A DNA stretch of 64,000 bases from Bog-159 sp963709155 (GTDB lineage: Bacteria; Acidobacteriota; Terriglobia; Bryobacterales; Bryobacteraceae), in contig CAVPVD010000007.1 of assembly GCA_963709155.1 (NCBI GenBank), forward strand, positions 2,852,001 to 2,916,000, in the 5' to 3' direction. Shown here piece after piece: positions 1 to 9,163 of this stretch (position 1 is its first letter; each line of letters begins with the position of its first letter). Under the pieces are notes generated by a model. That model was not told the DNA's origin, did no database searches, and saw only the letters and a program-made list of their open reading frames with translations. Made by a program: the position numbers and the translations under genes.

Positions 1-54
1 GTTTTTCATCCCCGCGAGGGCAAGCCCACGTTCATAATGGAAGCGAATCCGATT

Positions 55-833
55 ATGAAAGTCGTCATCCTTTGCGGCGGGCAGGGGACCCGCCTGCGCG
101 AAGAGACGGAGTTCCGCCCCAAGCCGATGGTCGAAGTCGGCGGCCGGCCGATCCTCTGGCACATCATGAAGATCTACGCCCACTACGGTTTCGCGATTTC
201 GTGCTGTGCCTGGGCTATCGCGGCAACATGATCAAGGAATATTTCCTCAATTATGAGGCGATGAACAACGACTTCACGATCTGCCTGGGCAAGCAGCGCC
301 AGATCGAGTACCACGGCGAGCACGAGGAGCAGGACTTCCGCGTCACCCTGGCCGAAACCGGGCTCGAATCCATGACCGGCGGCCGCGTCAAACGCGTCGC
401 GAAATACATCGACGGCGACGAACTTCATGCTCACCTATGGCGACGGCGTATCCGACGTCGATATTCGGCGAGCTGGTGGAGTTCCACCGCTGCCACGGCA
501 AGCTGGCCACGGTCACCGCCGTGCGCCCGATTTCGCGCTTCGGCGTTCTCGATGTCGCTTGGCGACGGCGGCGTCACTCAGCTTCATCGAGAAGCCCCAG
601 CTCGAAGGCTGGACCAGCGCCGGCTTCTTCGTCTTCAATCGCAAGATGTTCGATTATCTCGACGGCGACGACTGCATCCTGGAGCGCGAACCGCTGGAAC
701 GGCTCGCGCCGAAGGGCAGTTGATGGCCTACCGCCACGACGGCTTCTTCTACGCCATGGACACCTATCGCGAGTACAAGCACCTGAACGAACTGTGGAAC
801 TCCGGCGAAGCTCCCTGGAAGGTCTGGGAATGA
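55..833 (+). CDS. rfbF: Glucose-1-phosphate cytidylyltransferase, frameshifted
   Basis: Makes CDP-glucose from CTP and glucose-1-phosphate, the entry step to CDP-linked 3,6-dideoxyhexoses for surface polysaccharide. The N-terminus MKVVILCGGQGTRL is the nucleotidyltransferase signature, followed by KPMVEVGGRPILWHIM, all typical of RfbF. Recognisable RfbF segments continue to YREYKHLNELWNSGEAPWKVWE, but they jump between all three frames (near 190, 425, 560-590 and 710), so no single frame covers the gene. The total length (about 258 codons) fits the family, so single-base errors are more likely than decay. ATG 55 is chosen because the family motif begins there; ATG 37 is in frame. The stop overlaps the rfbG start as ATGA. 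Confidence 0.88.
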
Positions 834-1809
834 CCAACTCGTTCTGGCGCGACCGTCCGGTCCTGGTCACCGGCGCCACCGGCCTGGTGGGCGGCTGGCT
901 GGTCCAGCGGCTGCTCGAGGCCGGCGCCGACGTCGTCTGCCTGGTGCGCGACTGGGTGCCGCAGTGCGAGCTGGTGCGCGGCCGGGCTATCGAACAGGTC
1001 AAGGTGGTCCGCGGCGACGTGCGCGATCAGCGCTCGCTGGAACGCGTCCTCGGCGAGTACGAGATCGACACCGTGTTCCACCTGGCCGCCCAGACCATCG
1101 TCGGCATCGCCAACCGCAATCCGGTTTCCACCTTCGAGACCAACATCCAGGGCACCTGGACGCTGCTGGAAGCCTGCCGCCGCAGCCCCGCGGTCAAGCA
1201 GATCGTGCTCGCCTCCTCCGACAAGGCCTACGGCGACCAGGAAATGCTGCCTTACGACGAAGAGACGCCGCTCGAGGGCCGCCATCCCTACGACGTCAGC
1301 AAATCCTGCGCGGACCTGATCGCGCAGAGCTTACGCCAAGACCTACGCAATTGCCGGTCGCGATCACCCGCTGCGGCAATTTCTACGGCGGCGGCGATCT
1401 GAACTGGAACCGCATCGTGCCGGGCACCATCCGCTCGCGTTCTCGCGGCGAGCGGCCGGTGATCCGCTCCGACGGCAAGTTCGTCCGCGATTACTTCTAT
1501 GTCGAGGACGGCGCGGCCGCCTACATGCTGCTGGCCGAACAGCTCGCGCCAACCCGAGCCCTGCGCGGCCAGGCGTTCAACTTCTCCAACGAAATCCAGG
1601 TCACGGTGCTCGACCTGGTCGAAGACCATCACCGAGCTCATGGGCACAGACATTCGAGCCGGACGTCCGCAACGAGGCCTCCAACGAGATCCGCCACCAG
1701 TACCTGAGCGCCGCCAAGGCGCCGCAGACTGCTGAGCTGGGAGCCGCTGTTCACCCTCGACGAGGCCTGCAGCGAACCATCGCCTGGTACGAGAGCTTTC
1801 TCGCGATGA
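830..1809 (+). CDS. rfbG: CDP-glucose 4,6-dehydratase, frameshifted
   Basis: Converts CDP-glucose to CDP-4-dehydro-6-deoxyglucose, using a bound NAD. It is a short-chain dehydrogenase/reductase: the Rossmann motif VLVTGATGLVGGWL is near residue 15, VFHLAAQTIVG follows, and the YDVSKSCADL segment carries the catalytic Tyr-x3-Lys. RCGNFYGGGDLNWNRIVP is typical of this enzyme. Frame breaks near 1330, 1625-1660 and 1735 split it, and the C-terminal WYESFLA reaches the rfbH start in the wrong frame for a clean stop. The end is therefore approximate. It starts in a 4-bp overlap with rfbF. Length and order (rfbF-rfbG-rfbH) match known CDP-dideoxysugar loci. Confidence 0.87.
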
Positions 1810-3135
1810 CCGACGCGCGCCAGTCGAGCTTCGCGACCAGATCCTCGACCTGGTCGCCGAGTATCACGCGCGCGCACTTCGCCCCGACCGAGTTTGTCCC
1901 CGGCGAATCGCCAAGTCCCAGTCGTCGGGCAGGGTCTTCGACGCCGCCGAGATGCAGCATTCTGGTCGATTCCTCGCTCGATTTCTGGCTGACCACCGGC
2001 CGCTTCGCCGCCCAGTTCGAGACGCAGTTCGCGCGCTTCTTCGGCGTGCCGGACTGCTATCGCTGGTGAACTCCGGCTCCTCCGCCAACCTGCTCGCGCT
2101 CTCCTGCCCTCACTTCGCCGCTCCTGGCGAGCGCCAGCTGCAAGCCCGGCGACGAAGTGATCACCGTCGCGGCCGGCTTCCCCACCACCGTCAACCCGAT
2201 CATGCAGAACGGCCTGGTGCCGGTGTTCGTCGACGTCAGTGCCCACCTTACAACATCGATGTCAGCCAGCTCGAAGCGGCGCTCAGCGACCGCACCACGC
2301 GCCATCATGATCGCCCACACGCTGGGCAATCCCTTCGACCTGGACGCCGTCACGTGCCTTCGCCAAAAAGCACAACCTCTGGCTGATCGAGGATTGCTGC
2401 GACGCCGTGGGCGCCACTTACGACGGCCGCAAGCTGGGAACCTTCGGCGACCTGGCGACCGTCAGTTTCTATCCGGCGCACCACATCACGATGGGCGAAG
2501 GCGGCTGCGTCCTGACCGACACACCCCTGCTGAAGACGCTCGTGGAATCGTTCCGCGACTGGGGCCGCGACTGCTGGTGCGAGCCCGGCAAGGACAACAC
2601 CTGCGGCAAGCGTTTCGACTGGCAACTGGGCGAATTGCCCTGCGGCTACGATCACAAATACACCTACTCGCACATCGGCTACAACCTGAAGCTGACCGAC
2701 ATGCAGGCCGCCGTCGGCGTGTCGCAATTGAAAAAGCTGCCGCAATTCATCGAAGCCCGAAAGCGGAACTTTCGGCGCTTGTACGATGGGCTCCGCGACC
2801 TTGAGGAGTTTTTCATTTTGCCGGAGGCCACGGCCGGCTCGGACCCCAGCTGGTTCGGCTTTCCCATGATGGTGCGGGACGGGTCCCCTTTCGGACGCGA
2901 GCAGCTAACCAGGCACCTCGAGCAGAACAGAATCGGAACACGCCTCATCTTCGGAGGCAATCTGCTGAGGCAGCCGGCCTATCGCGGTATCAAGTATCGC
3001 GCGGTTTCCGACTTGGGGGTATCCGATGCCGTTACCCGCCAGGCCTTTTGGATCGGCGTCTATCCGGGGTTGGGAACTGAGGCGATCGACTACATGGTGG
3101 ATACGCTCCATCAGGCGGTGTGTGCTACTCAATGA
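1806..3135 (+). CDS. rfbH: CDP-6-deoxy-4-hexulose 3-dehydrase (E1), frameshifted N-terminus
   Basis: PMP-dependent iron-sulfur enzyme that removes the C3 hydroxyl to give CDP-4-keto-3,6-dideoxyglucose, working with a reductase (E3, not seen in the window). The frame is intact from about 2400. SFYPAHHITMGEGG has His where related aminotransferases have the PLP-binding Lys, which is diagnostic of E1. Cysteines in RDCWCEPGKDNTCGKRF and the later LPCGYDHKYTY fit the [2Fe-2S] ligands. The first 600 bp repeatedly changes frame, although WLTTGRFAAQFE, NSGSSANLLA, DEVITVAAGFPT and AHTLGNPFD are all readable. The stop overlaps the next gene as ATGA. Confidence 0.9.
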
Positions 3136-3964
3136 GCGTGCTGGCAATGATCGAGCCACATGTGGCAGCGGCGTTTGCCGCGAAGATACGCGCCCACGCG
3201 CTGCGCATGGTGCACAGCGCCAATGCTTCACACATCGGCACGGCCCTCTCCATGGCGGACATTCTCAGCGTGCTCTACACCAGAGTATTGCGCGTGGATC
3301 CAGCCAACCCCGACTGGCCGGAACGCGACCGCCTGATCGTAAGCAAGGGCCATGGGGCCGCGATCCTGTATGCCACGCTAGCGGAACGTGGATTTTTCCC
3401 CATCACATGGTTGCACGATTACTGCAAGGATGGGTCGAAACTGATCGGGCATGTGAGTCATCACGTCCCAGGAGTGGAGGTCTCCACGGGATCTCTGGGC
3501 CACGGGCTGCCGATTGGTTGCGGCATGGCACTGGCGGCCAAGCGGGAGGGCCATCCAAACCGAATCTTCGCGATCCTGAGCGACGGGGAAGTGGACGAGG
3601 GATCCAATTGGGAGGCGATTCTCTTCGCCCCGCATCATCGGCTCGACAACCTCACGGCTATCGTTGATTACAACAAGATCCAGAGCTTCGGGACCGTGAA
3701 GGACGTTCTGGACCTCGAACCGCTTCGAGCTAAGTGGGAGGCTTTTCGCTGGTCGACGGCCGAGGTTGACGGCCATAATCACGAGCAACTGAAGACACGC
3801 TCCGGCGGGTTCCCTTCGAGCCCGGCAAACCCAGCGTGATCATCGCCCACACGGTCAAGGGCAAGGGCGTCAGCTTCATGGAAAATAGCCTGGCGTGGCA
3901 CTACCGATCCCCCAACGCCGAACAGCTTGCCCAAGCTCTCGCCGAAGTGGAGTCCCTCTTGTGA
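3132..3964 (+). CDS. Transketolase N-terminal (ThDP-binding) subunit, one frameshift
   Basis: First half of a split transketolase. KIRAHALRMVHSANASHIGTALSMADIL and the SKGHGAAILYATLAERGF stretch are transketolase N-domain signatures, and GDGEVDEGSNWEA with the later YNKIQSFG is the ThDP/Mg site. A frameshift near 3795 breaks the last 55 codons: the adjacent frame continues through SVIIAHTVKGKGVSFMEN to a TGA at 3962-3964. ATG 3132 is preferred because it overlaps the rfbH stop; GTG 3120 is in frame. Its place inside the CDP-dideoxysugar operon suggests a role in making or modifying an unusual sugar, for example transferring a two-carbon ketol unit, rather than central metabolism. That role is inference. 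Confidence 0.85.
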
Positions 3965-4972
3965 GAACCGCCTTCATCGAGACGTTGAATGAGCTTGCTT
4001 CGCAAGACGAGCGCATCTGGCTTCTCTGCGGTGACCTGGGTTTTTCGGTGCTGGAAGGGTTCGCCAACGGTTTCCAAAACGATATGTGAACGTAGGCGTG
4101 GCCGAACAGAATATGACCGGAATCGCCGCCGGACTGGCGATGTCGGGAAAGATCGTCTTCACTTATTCCATCGCTAACTTTCCCGTGATGCGATGCCTTG
4201 AACAGATTCGCAACGACGTCTGTTACCACAATCTGAACGTAAAAATTGTAGCGGTCGGCGGTGGCGTGGCCTATGGCCCGGCGGGTTATACGCATCACGG
4301 CGTGGAAGACCTCGGGGTGATGCGCCTGCTGCCCAACATGACCACACTAGCTCCTGGCGATCCCATCGAGGCAAGGCTCCTGACCAAGGCCGTGGTTGAA
4401 CACCAGGGGCCCTGCTATCTGAGGTTGGGAAAAGCCGGCGAGCCGGTGGTGCATACGTCGCAGCCCGGCCTGCGAATTGGGAAAGCAGTGACCCTGCGCA
4501 CTGGCGATGCTGGAACGCTGATTAGCTCCGGGTCAACGCTTGGAATAGCGATGCAGGCGGCTAACGATCTAGCCTCCAGCGGCATCCAGGTGTCAGTGCT
4601 CAGCATGTCTTGTTTATCTCCGCTCGACGTGGACGCAGTTTTAGACGCGGCAAGAAATACCCGAAGAGTGATTACCGTCGAGGATCACGGCGCGGGAGGG
4701 CTCGGTAGCGCCGTCGCAGAGGTGCTGGCCGGGTCGGATACCAACTCTCGCTTCAAAGCCATGCACTTCAGCTCGCGGCCTACTATGGTAGCCGGGTCAC
4801 AAGCAGCCTTACAGGGAGCTACGGCATTTCCGCGCCGGACATCGTTGCGGAAATGATGGCGCTTCTGGAGGCGTGGCATGCTCTCAGTGGTCGAGGAAAG
4901 CGCAATAGCCGGGAACAGTCTGAGCCTGGACCTCGAATACATTCTCGATCAGACTCGCCACCTTTGGGATGA
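3961..4972 (+). CDS. Transketolase C-terminal subunit, two frameshifts
   Basis: Second half of the split transketolase, with the pyrimidine-binding and C-terminal domains. RTAFIETLNELASQDERIWLLCGDLG begins the Pyr domain, NVGVAEQNMTGIAAGLAMSGK holds the conserved Glu that activates ThDP, and VITVEDHGAGGLGSAVAEVL belongs to the C-terminal domain. It starts with GTG in a GTGA overlap with the N-subunit stop. Frame changes near 4083 and 4815 are needed to join the pieces. After the second, the frame runs GISAPDIVAEMMALLEAW and only stops at 4972, inside the next gene, so the true end may be nearer 4880. Together the two subunits equal one transketolase. Confidence 0.83.
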
Positions 4973-5963
4973 GCTGCGAGGCGATCGGGTATTCATCACC
5001 GGCGGGACGGGCTTCTTTGGTTGCTGGCTACTGGAGAGCTTTGCTTGGGCAAATCATCGTCTGGGTCTTGGCGCGTCGGTCAGCGTGCTCACCCGCAATC
5101 CGGCTGCATTCGCACGCAAAGTGCCGGACCTTGTGCGGGACCCCGCGATTCGCCTCCATGAGGGCGACGTTCGCTCATTTGACTTCCCGGCCGGGGACTT
5201 TCGCTTCGTCATCCATGCTGCGGGCGACGCGAATCAACAATCGGCGGCAGAAGATCCGATTTTGACCAAGGAAATCATCGTCGATGGTACCCGGCACATT
5301 CTGGAATTCGCTCGTCAATGCGGAGCGGCAAAGTTGCTCATAACCAGTTCGGGGGCAATCTACGGTAAGCAGCCAATCGGGCTTACCCACATGCCAGAGG
5401 GCTATGAAGGCGGACCCGACCCGCTCGACCCACGCTCGGCCTACGGAGAATCGAAGCGGATGGCCGAGCTTCTCTGTGCGATCCACGCGCAGCGTAACGG
5501 ACTCGAATGCAAAATCGCCCGATGCTTTGCGTTCGCCGGTCCCTATCTCCCTACCGATGGCCATTTCGCCTTCGGTAGTTTCCTGCGCGATGCCATGCGC
5601 GGCAATCCCATCGGCATCAGCGGCGATGGCACTCCGCGGCGATCCTACTTATATGCTGCGGACTTGGCTGTCTGGCTATGGACCATCCTATTCCGGGGGG
5701 AGACTTGCAGGCCGTATAATGTTGGATCGGAGCGTGACGTGAGTATATTTGAGCTCGCAAATCAGGTTGCACAGACCCTCAATCCAACCCTTGGTATCGA
5801 AGTCGCCCGCGAACCCATCGCGGGACGGCCGGCGCAACGCTACGTGCCATCCACTCACCGCGCGCAGACCGAATTGGGCCTGCGCGAATCGATCGGCCTT
5901 ACCGAAGCCATCAAACGGACGGCCCAGTGGCATCGTCTACGCGGGCTGCCAGTATCCGCATGA
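4878..5963 (+). CDS. NAD-dependent sugar epimerase/dehydratase (extended SDR)
   Basis: A 361-residue extended short-chain dehydrogenase with an intact frame. VFITGGTGFFGCWLLE is the GxxGxxG cofactor loop (about residues 38-53), FVIHAAGDANQQ follows, and the catalytic Tyr-x3-Lys is in SAYGESKRMAEL. An unusual N-terminal extension of about 35 residues precedes the Rossmann fold. A GGAGG sequence six bases before ATG 4878 supports this start. Relatives act as CDP- or NDP-4-keto-sugar reductases or epimerases. Next to rfbH and a ThDP enzyme it could reduce a 4-keto or branched sugar, by analogy with the YerE/YerF pair of yersiniose synthesis. The exact substrate cannot be told from sequence. Confidence 0.82.
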   Translation: MLSVVEESAIAGNSLSLDLEYILDQTRHLWDELRGDRVFITGGTGFFGCWLLESFAWANHRLGLGASVSVLTRNPAAFARKVPDLVRDPAIRLHEGDVRSFDFPAGDFRFVIHAAGDANQQSAAEDPILTKEIIVDGTRHILEFARQCGAAKLLITSSGAIYGKQPIGLTHMPEGYEGGPDPLDPRSAYGESKRMAELLCAIHAQRNGLECKIARCFAFAGPYLPTDGHFAFGSFLRDAMRGNPIGISGDGTPRRSYLYAADLAVWLWTILFRGETCRPYNVGSERDVSIFELANQVAQTLNPTLGIEVAREPIAGRPAQRYVPSTHRAQTELGLRESIGLTEAIKRTAQWHRLRGLPVSA

Positions 5964-6943
5964 AACTGATCAGCATCGTCACTCCATGCTACAACGAGGA
6001 AGGCAATGTCAGGGAAGTAATTGACCGTGTGCGTGCGGTCATGCAGGGGTTCCCCAACTATAAGTACGAACACATATTTATCGACAACTGCTCGACTGAT
6101 GCCACCGTTGCCGTTCTCAAGGACATTGCGCGGACGGATCACAACGTCAAAATCATCGTGAATAGCCGCAACTTCGGTCACTTGCGTTCGCACGTCCATG
6201 CGATTTATCAGGCTTCGGGCGACGCCGTGATGCTCCTGTTTTCGGATCTCCAGGATCCCCCCGAGTTGTTGGGCCCAATGCTGCATGAGTGGGAGCGCGG
6301 TGTCCCGATCGTCCTCGGCATCAAAAACACCAGCGATGAGAGCGGCATCATGTTTGCCATTCGGACGGCCTACTACCGCTTGGTAGCCCGCCTCGCGGAG
6401 ATCCAGGTGTTTGAGCACTTCACAGGGTTCGGACTCTACGACCGCAAGGTGGTCGATATCCTACGCACACGGTTCCTCGATCCCTATCCGAACTTGCGCG
6501 CCATGATCGCGGAAGTTGGATTCGAGCACCGTAAAATCTTTTACAACCAAAAACGCAGGTCGCGCGGCATCACCAAGAACAATTTCTACACTCTCTACGA
6601 TCTCGCGATGCTCGGGATCACGAACCTGTCGAAAGTGCCCCTTCGGATTTTCACCTTTTGTGGCTTCGCTCTTTCGCTGATTAGCCTATTTGTTGCTCTC
6701 TTCTATTTCATCTACAAGCTCATCTATTGGAACAGCTTCAGTGTCGGCATTGCCCCGGTCGTGATCGGAGTGTTTTTCTTTATTTCCATTCAGATGATCG
6801 GCCTGGGGATTCTCGGCGAATATATCGGATCGATTCACACCATGGTGCAGAACCGGCCGCTGGTGATCGAAAACGAGCGAGTCAACTTCGACGAACTGCC
6901 GTCATCGACCGACGCGCCCGGCGATGCACCGGCCGGCGGATGA
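5960..6943 (+). CDS. Family 2 glycosyltransferase with two C-terminal membrane helices
   Basis: Likely transfers a sugar to polyprenyl phosphate or a lipid-linked glycan at the inner membrane. The N-terminus KLISIVTPCYNEEGNVREVI is the GT2 nucleotide-sugar site, FIDNCSTDAT follows, and FSDLQDPPELL carries the metal-binding DxD-type acidic residues. Two hydrophobic spans near residues 235-260 (LSLISLFVALFYFIYKL) and 275-300 (VVIGVFFFISIQMIGLGILG) match the DPM1/GtrB-like subgroup. The start overlaps the previous stop as ATGA, so it is the sixth translationally coupled gene in this operon. The frame is intact, which contrasts with the damaged first part of the operon. Confidence 0.88.
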   Translation: MKLISIVTPCYNEEGNVREVIDRVRAVMQGFPNYKYEHIFIDNCSTDATVAVLKDIARTDHNVKIIVNSRNFGHLRSHVHAIYQASGDAVMLLFSDLQDPPELLGPMLHEWERGVPIVLGIKNTSDESGIMFAIRTAYYRLVARLAEIQVFEHFTGFGLYDRKVVDILRTRFLDPYPNLRAMIAEVGFEHRKIFYNQKRRSRGITKNNFYTLYDLAMLGITNLSKVPLRIFTFCGFALSLISLFVALFYFIYKLIYWNSFSVGIAPVVIGVFFFISIQMIGLGILGEYIGSIHTMVQNRPLVIENERVNFDELPSSTDAPGDAPAGG

Positions 6944-7477
6944 TCTGGTCGCGCTGCCGTCCTTCCGAGAAGCCTCACTCGTCCCCAAACCCGCCGCCCC
7001 CCAGCACGACCCACACCCAGCACGACCCACACCCAGGTATCCCAGCCCCGCGCGTTTCTTGAAGCTGCACTTGATATTTCTCCAACCCTGTCAACGCCTT
7101 GCCCACTCAGCCCAGCCCGCCGCCCCCGCCCCCATGCTCTCCTGGGATAGGAGGGCGGGATTCATCCCGCGCGGGGTCTTAGCCCCGCCAAAACCAAAAA
7201 AAACGACAAATGCAACAAAAAGCGACAAGAATCGCAATTTCCGCACGTGTCTTATCCGCGTCCATCCGCGTCCATCTGCCGCCAAAATTACAAAACGAAC
7301 CCAACCCCGCCCCCCACTCTATCGCACTCCAAACCACATTCCATTGCACAAACGGCCTCGTCTTCCAAATTCCCACCCACTGCGCAAGAATGCACATTGT
7401 TGCGCAACAATGCACAATCAGGCCCGTAAACTACTAAAACGCCAGCACTTTGCTGAGATTGAGCGGCAGAGGGCCGC
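6944..7477. other. Non-coding spacer with tandem hairpins and repeat-like sequence
   Basis: No convincing gene lies here. Two back-to-back hairpins occur: 7156-7171 (arms GCGGGAT/ATCCCGC) and 7172-7189 (arms GCGGGG/CCCCGC). Around 7255-7290 the 10-mer TCCGCGTCCA is repeated in tandem. It is followed by ACAAAACGAACCCAA, which translates as short KTNP, NEPN or KRTQ peptides in different frames, a pattern familiar from dispersed non-coding repeats in environmental bacterial genomes. Near 7399-7415 TTGTTGCGCAACAA is a palindrome. Open frames through this region look spurious: rich in Pro and Arg with no domain. Confidence 0.6.
7156..7189. repeat. Tandem REP-like hairpins
   Basis: Two adjacent inverted repeats, GCGGGAT-TC-ATCCCGC and GCGGGG-TCTTAG-CCCCGC, read directly from sequence. 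They sit about 210 bases downstream of the glycosyltransferase stop, could end or stabilise that transcript, and resemble the GC-rich hairpins at 42790-42874. No T-run follows, so a classical terminator is not supported. Confidence 0.55.
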
Positions 7478-7995
7478 ATGCGCACCCTCCTGGACCGTCC
7501 GCCCTACTCCACCCGCGACGATGCCGCGTTCCTCGAAGAAATGCAGCGCCTCACGCGCCACCACCTACAGGGCTGTCCTTCATACGCACCCATTTGGCCT
7601 TCGTGGAGAAAATGGAAGCCATGCGTGTGGACCGCGCCGAATTTGACGGCGCTCTCACCCGCGACCTCGATCCGGCCAGCCGGGTCATCGATTATTACGG
7701 ACTGGTGGAGCAGGTCGGCGTGATCTATCCGCTCTGCGAGTACGGCGTGCGCCACGTGCCCGTATGGGCCGAGGTGCTGGTGCGCGACCCCTATACTCTG
7801 TGCTCGGTGGAGGGCCAGCCGGGCCAAATCCAGCTAATGAACGTCCTGGCCCATGGCGCGCCGTATCATTCGGTGCTTTCCGAAGACATGGGCCGTATTG
7901 TGCCCGGCGCATGCAAGTGTGGCCGTTCCGGCAAGCGCTTCGAGCTGCTCGGTCGAATGCCTCATGCGGAGTTGCGGGGCTGCGCGAATGTGTGA
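7478..7995 (+). pseudogene. LuxE-like acyl-protein synthetase, internally deleted
   Basis: The C-terminal part is clear LuxE/acyl-protein synthetase: VIDYYGLVEQVGVIYPLCEYG, HVPVWAEVLVRDP, then CKCGRSGKRFELLGR and AELRGC. A short N-terminal piece (MRTLLDRPPYSTRDDAAFLEEM and HLQGCPSY) lies in another frame. The family usually has about 350-380 residues; here only about 170 codons separate start and stop, and some 180 codons of the central adenylating domain are missing between CPSY and KMEAMRV. The junction near 7600-7615 also changes frame. Either the gene is deleted or the assembly collapsed here. An intact enzyme would activate an acyl group and hand it to the neighbouring LuxC. It overlaps LuxC by 8 bp. 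Confidence 0.72.
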
Positions 7996-9163
7996 ACCGC
8001 TCAGCTACTTTGAATCCGCGTTTGGCCGGACCGCCCTCGCTCTGCCATTTTCGCATTCGCAGATCATTGCGGAGTGGAGCGGACTCCGCGGCGCCATGCG
8101 CGGAACCGTTCCCGCCGGGTTCAGCCGCGACGAGTGGGCCTACCTGATGGCTTTCCTGGCGCCGGAAAACCTTGAGGCGCCTTTTCTCGAATCCTTCGGG
8201 CAACTCGTGGATGGCGGGCGGCCATCGCGTCTGGCGCGCCCGCGCGGCACAGTGGCGGTCTGGCTGCCCAACAACGTCAGCCTGCTGGGCCCCTTGACGC
8301 TAATTCTGCTTACCCTCACGGGCAACCGGATTCTGCTGAAGGGCGGATCGCGCAGCCAGGATCTGACCGGGACCTTCCTGTCGTTCGCCCGCGAGCACCT
8401 CGGCGAAGGCGCATTGCGCGCACATCTGGAGGGACAGGTCAGCCTGGAGACTTTCGCGCACGGAGACGATCGGCAGCGCAAACTGATCGACGACGCCGAC
8501 GTCCGCATCGTCTTCGGATCGGACGCGAGTGCCGCCGCCATCCACGGGGCCGCCCCGCCCTTGCGCGGTACGGGCTTTTCGTTCATAGACCGGCAATCCC
8601 AGGCCTGGATCGAAACCGGCGCCGCTACCGACGAGGTTCTAACGAACCTGATCCGCGTTTTTGCCATCTATGGGCAGGCCGGCTGCACCTCTCCGCGTCG
8701 TATCATCCTGCTAAACGGCACGCGCGAGCAGGCCATGGAGTTGCGGTCGCGCATTGCCGGGCTATGGCCGAAAGTCTTGCGGGCCCGGCCGCCGGCCCAC
8801 ATCGCGTCCGGCAATACGATGGCGTTGCAGTGGGCGGCGGCGGTAGGCTGGGACGCAGCCATGGCCGGAGACCGGCACGCGGTGATCGGCGTCGGCGAAG
8901 TCTCGCGCGAAAGTATCGATGCGCCGATGTTTCTTCCCATCTGTCCGGGTACCCCCGAAGAAGCGGCCCGCCAGTTGCCGGCGAACATCCAAACGGTCGG
9001 CCATGCCTTCGTCGATCCGGCCGACCCGCGCTGGTTGCGCCTGGCTGCGAAAACACCCATTAAGCGGTTCGTCCCCATCGCCCGGATGCATCATTTCGGT
9101 CCCCTCTGGGATGGCCAGCGCTTCTGGAGCCAGTGCTTCGAAGAGGTCGAGGTACACCTGTGA
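7988..9163 (+). CDS. LuxC-like acyl-CoA reductase
   Basis: Reduces an activated acyl group to the aldehyde with NADPH; belongs to the aldehyde dehydrogenase-like LuxC family. The frame from ATG 7988 gives 391 residues. The nucleotide-binding part contains GTVAVWLPNNVSLLGP and NRILLKGGSRSQD, and the presumed catalytic Cys lies in YGQAGCTSPRRIIL, the LuxC counterpart of the ALDH cysteine. It is placed between a LuxE-like gene (8-bp overlap) and a GNAT gene (GTGA overlap). LuxE/LuxC pairs without luciferase genes also occur in polysaccharide and lipid loci. The neighbouring operon suggests this pair makes an acyl or aldehyde precursor for a sugar or lipid; the substrate is unknown. Confidence 0.8.
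   Translation: MCEPLSYFESAFGRTALALPFSHSQIIAEWSGLRGAMRGTVPAGFSRDEWAYLMAFLAPENLEAPFLESFGQLVDGGRPSRLARPRGTVAVWLPNNVSLLGPLTLILLTLTGNRILLKGGSRSQDLTGTFLSFAREHLGEGALRAHLEGQVSLETFAHGDDRQRKLIDDADVRIVFGSDASAAAIHGAAPPLRGTGFSFIDRQSQAWIETGAATDEVLTNLIRVFAIYGQAGCTSPRRIILLNGTREQAMELRSRIAGLWPKVLRARPPAHIASGNTMALQWAAAVGWDAAMAGDRHAVIGVGEVSRESIDAPMFLPICPGTPEEAARQLPANIQTVGHAFVDPADPRWLRLAAKTPIKRFVPIARMHHFGPLWDGQRFWSQCFEEVEVHL

Noticed and set aside
6924..7646. Long plus-strand frame through the repeat-like spacer
   Set aside because: Composition is Pro/Arg/His-rich, passes through hairpins and repeat motifs and ends inside the LuxE fragment in the wrong frame.
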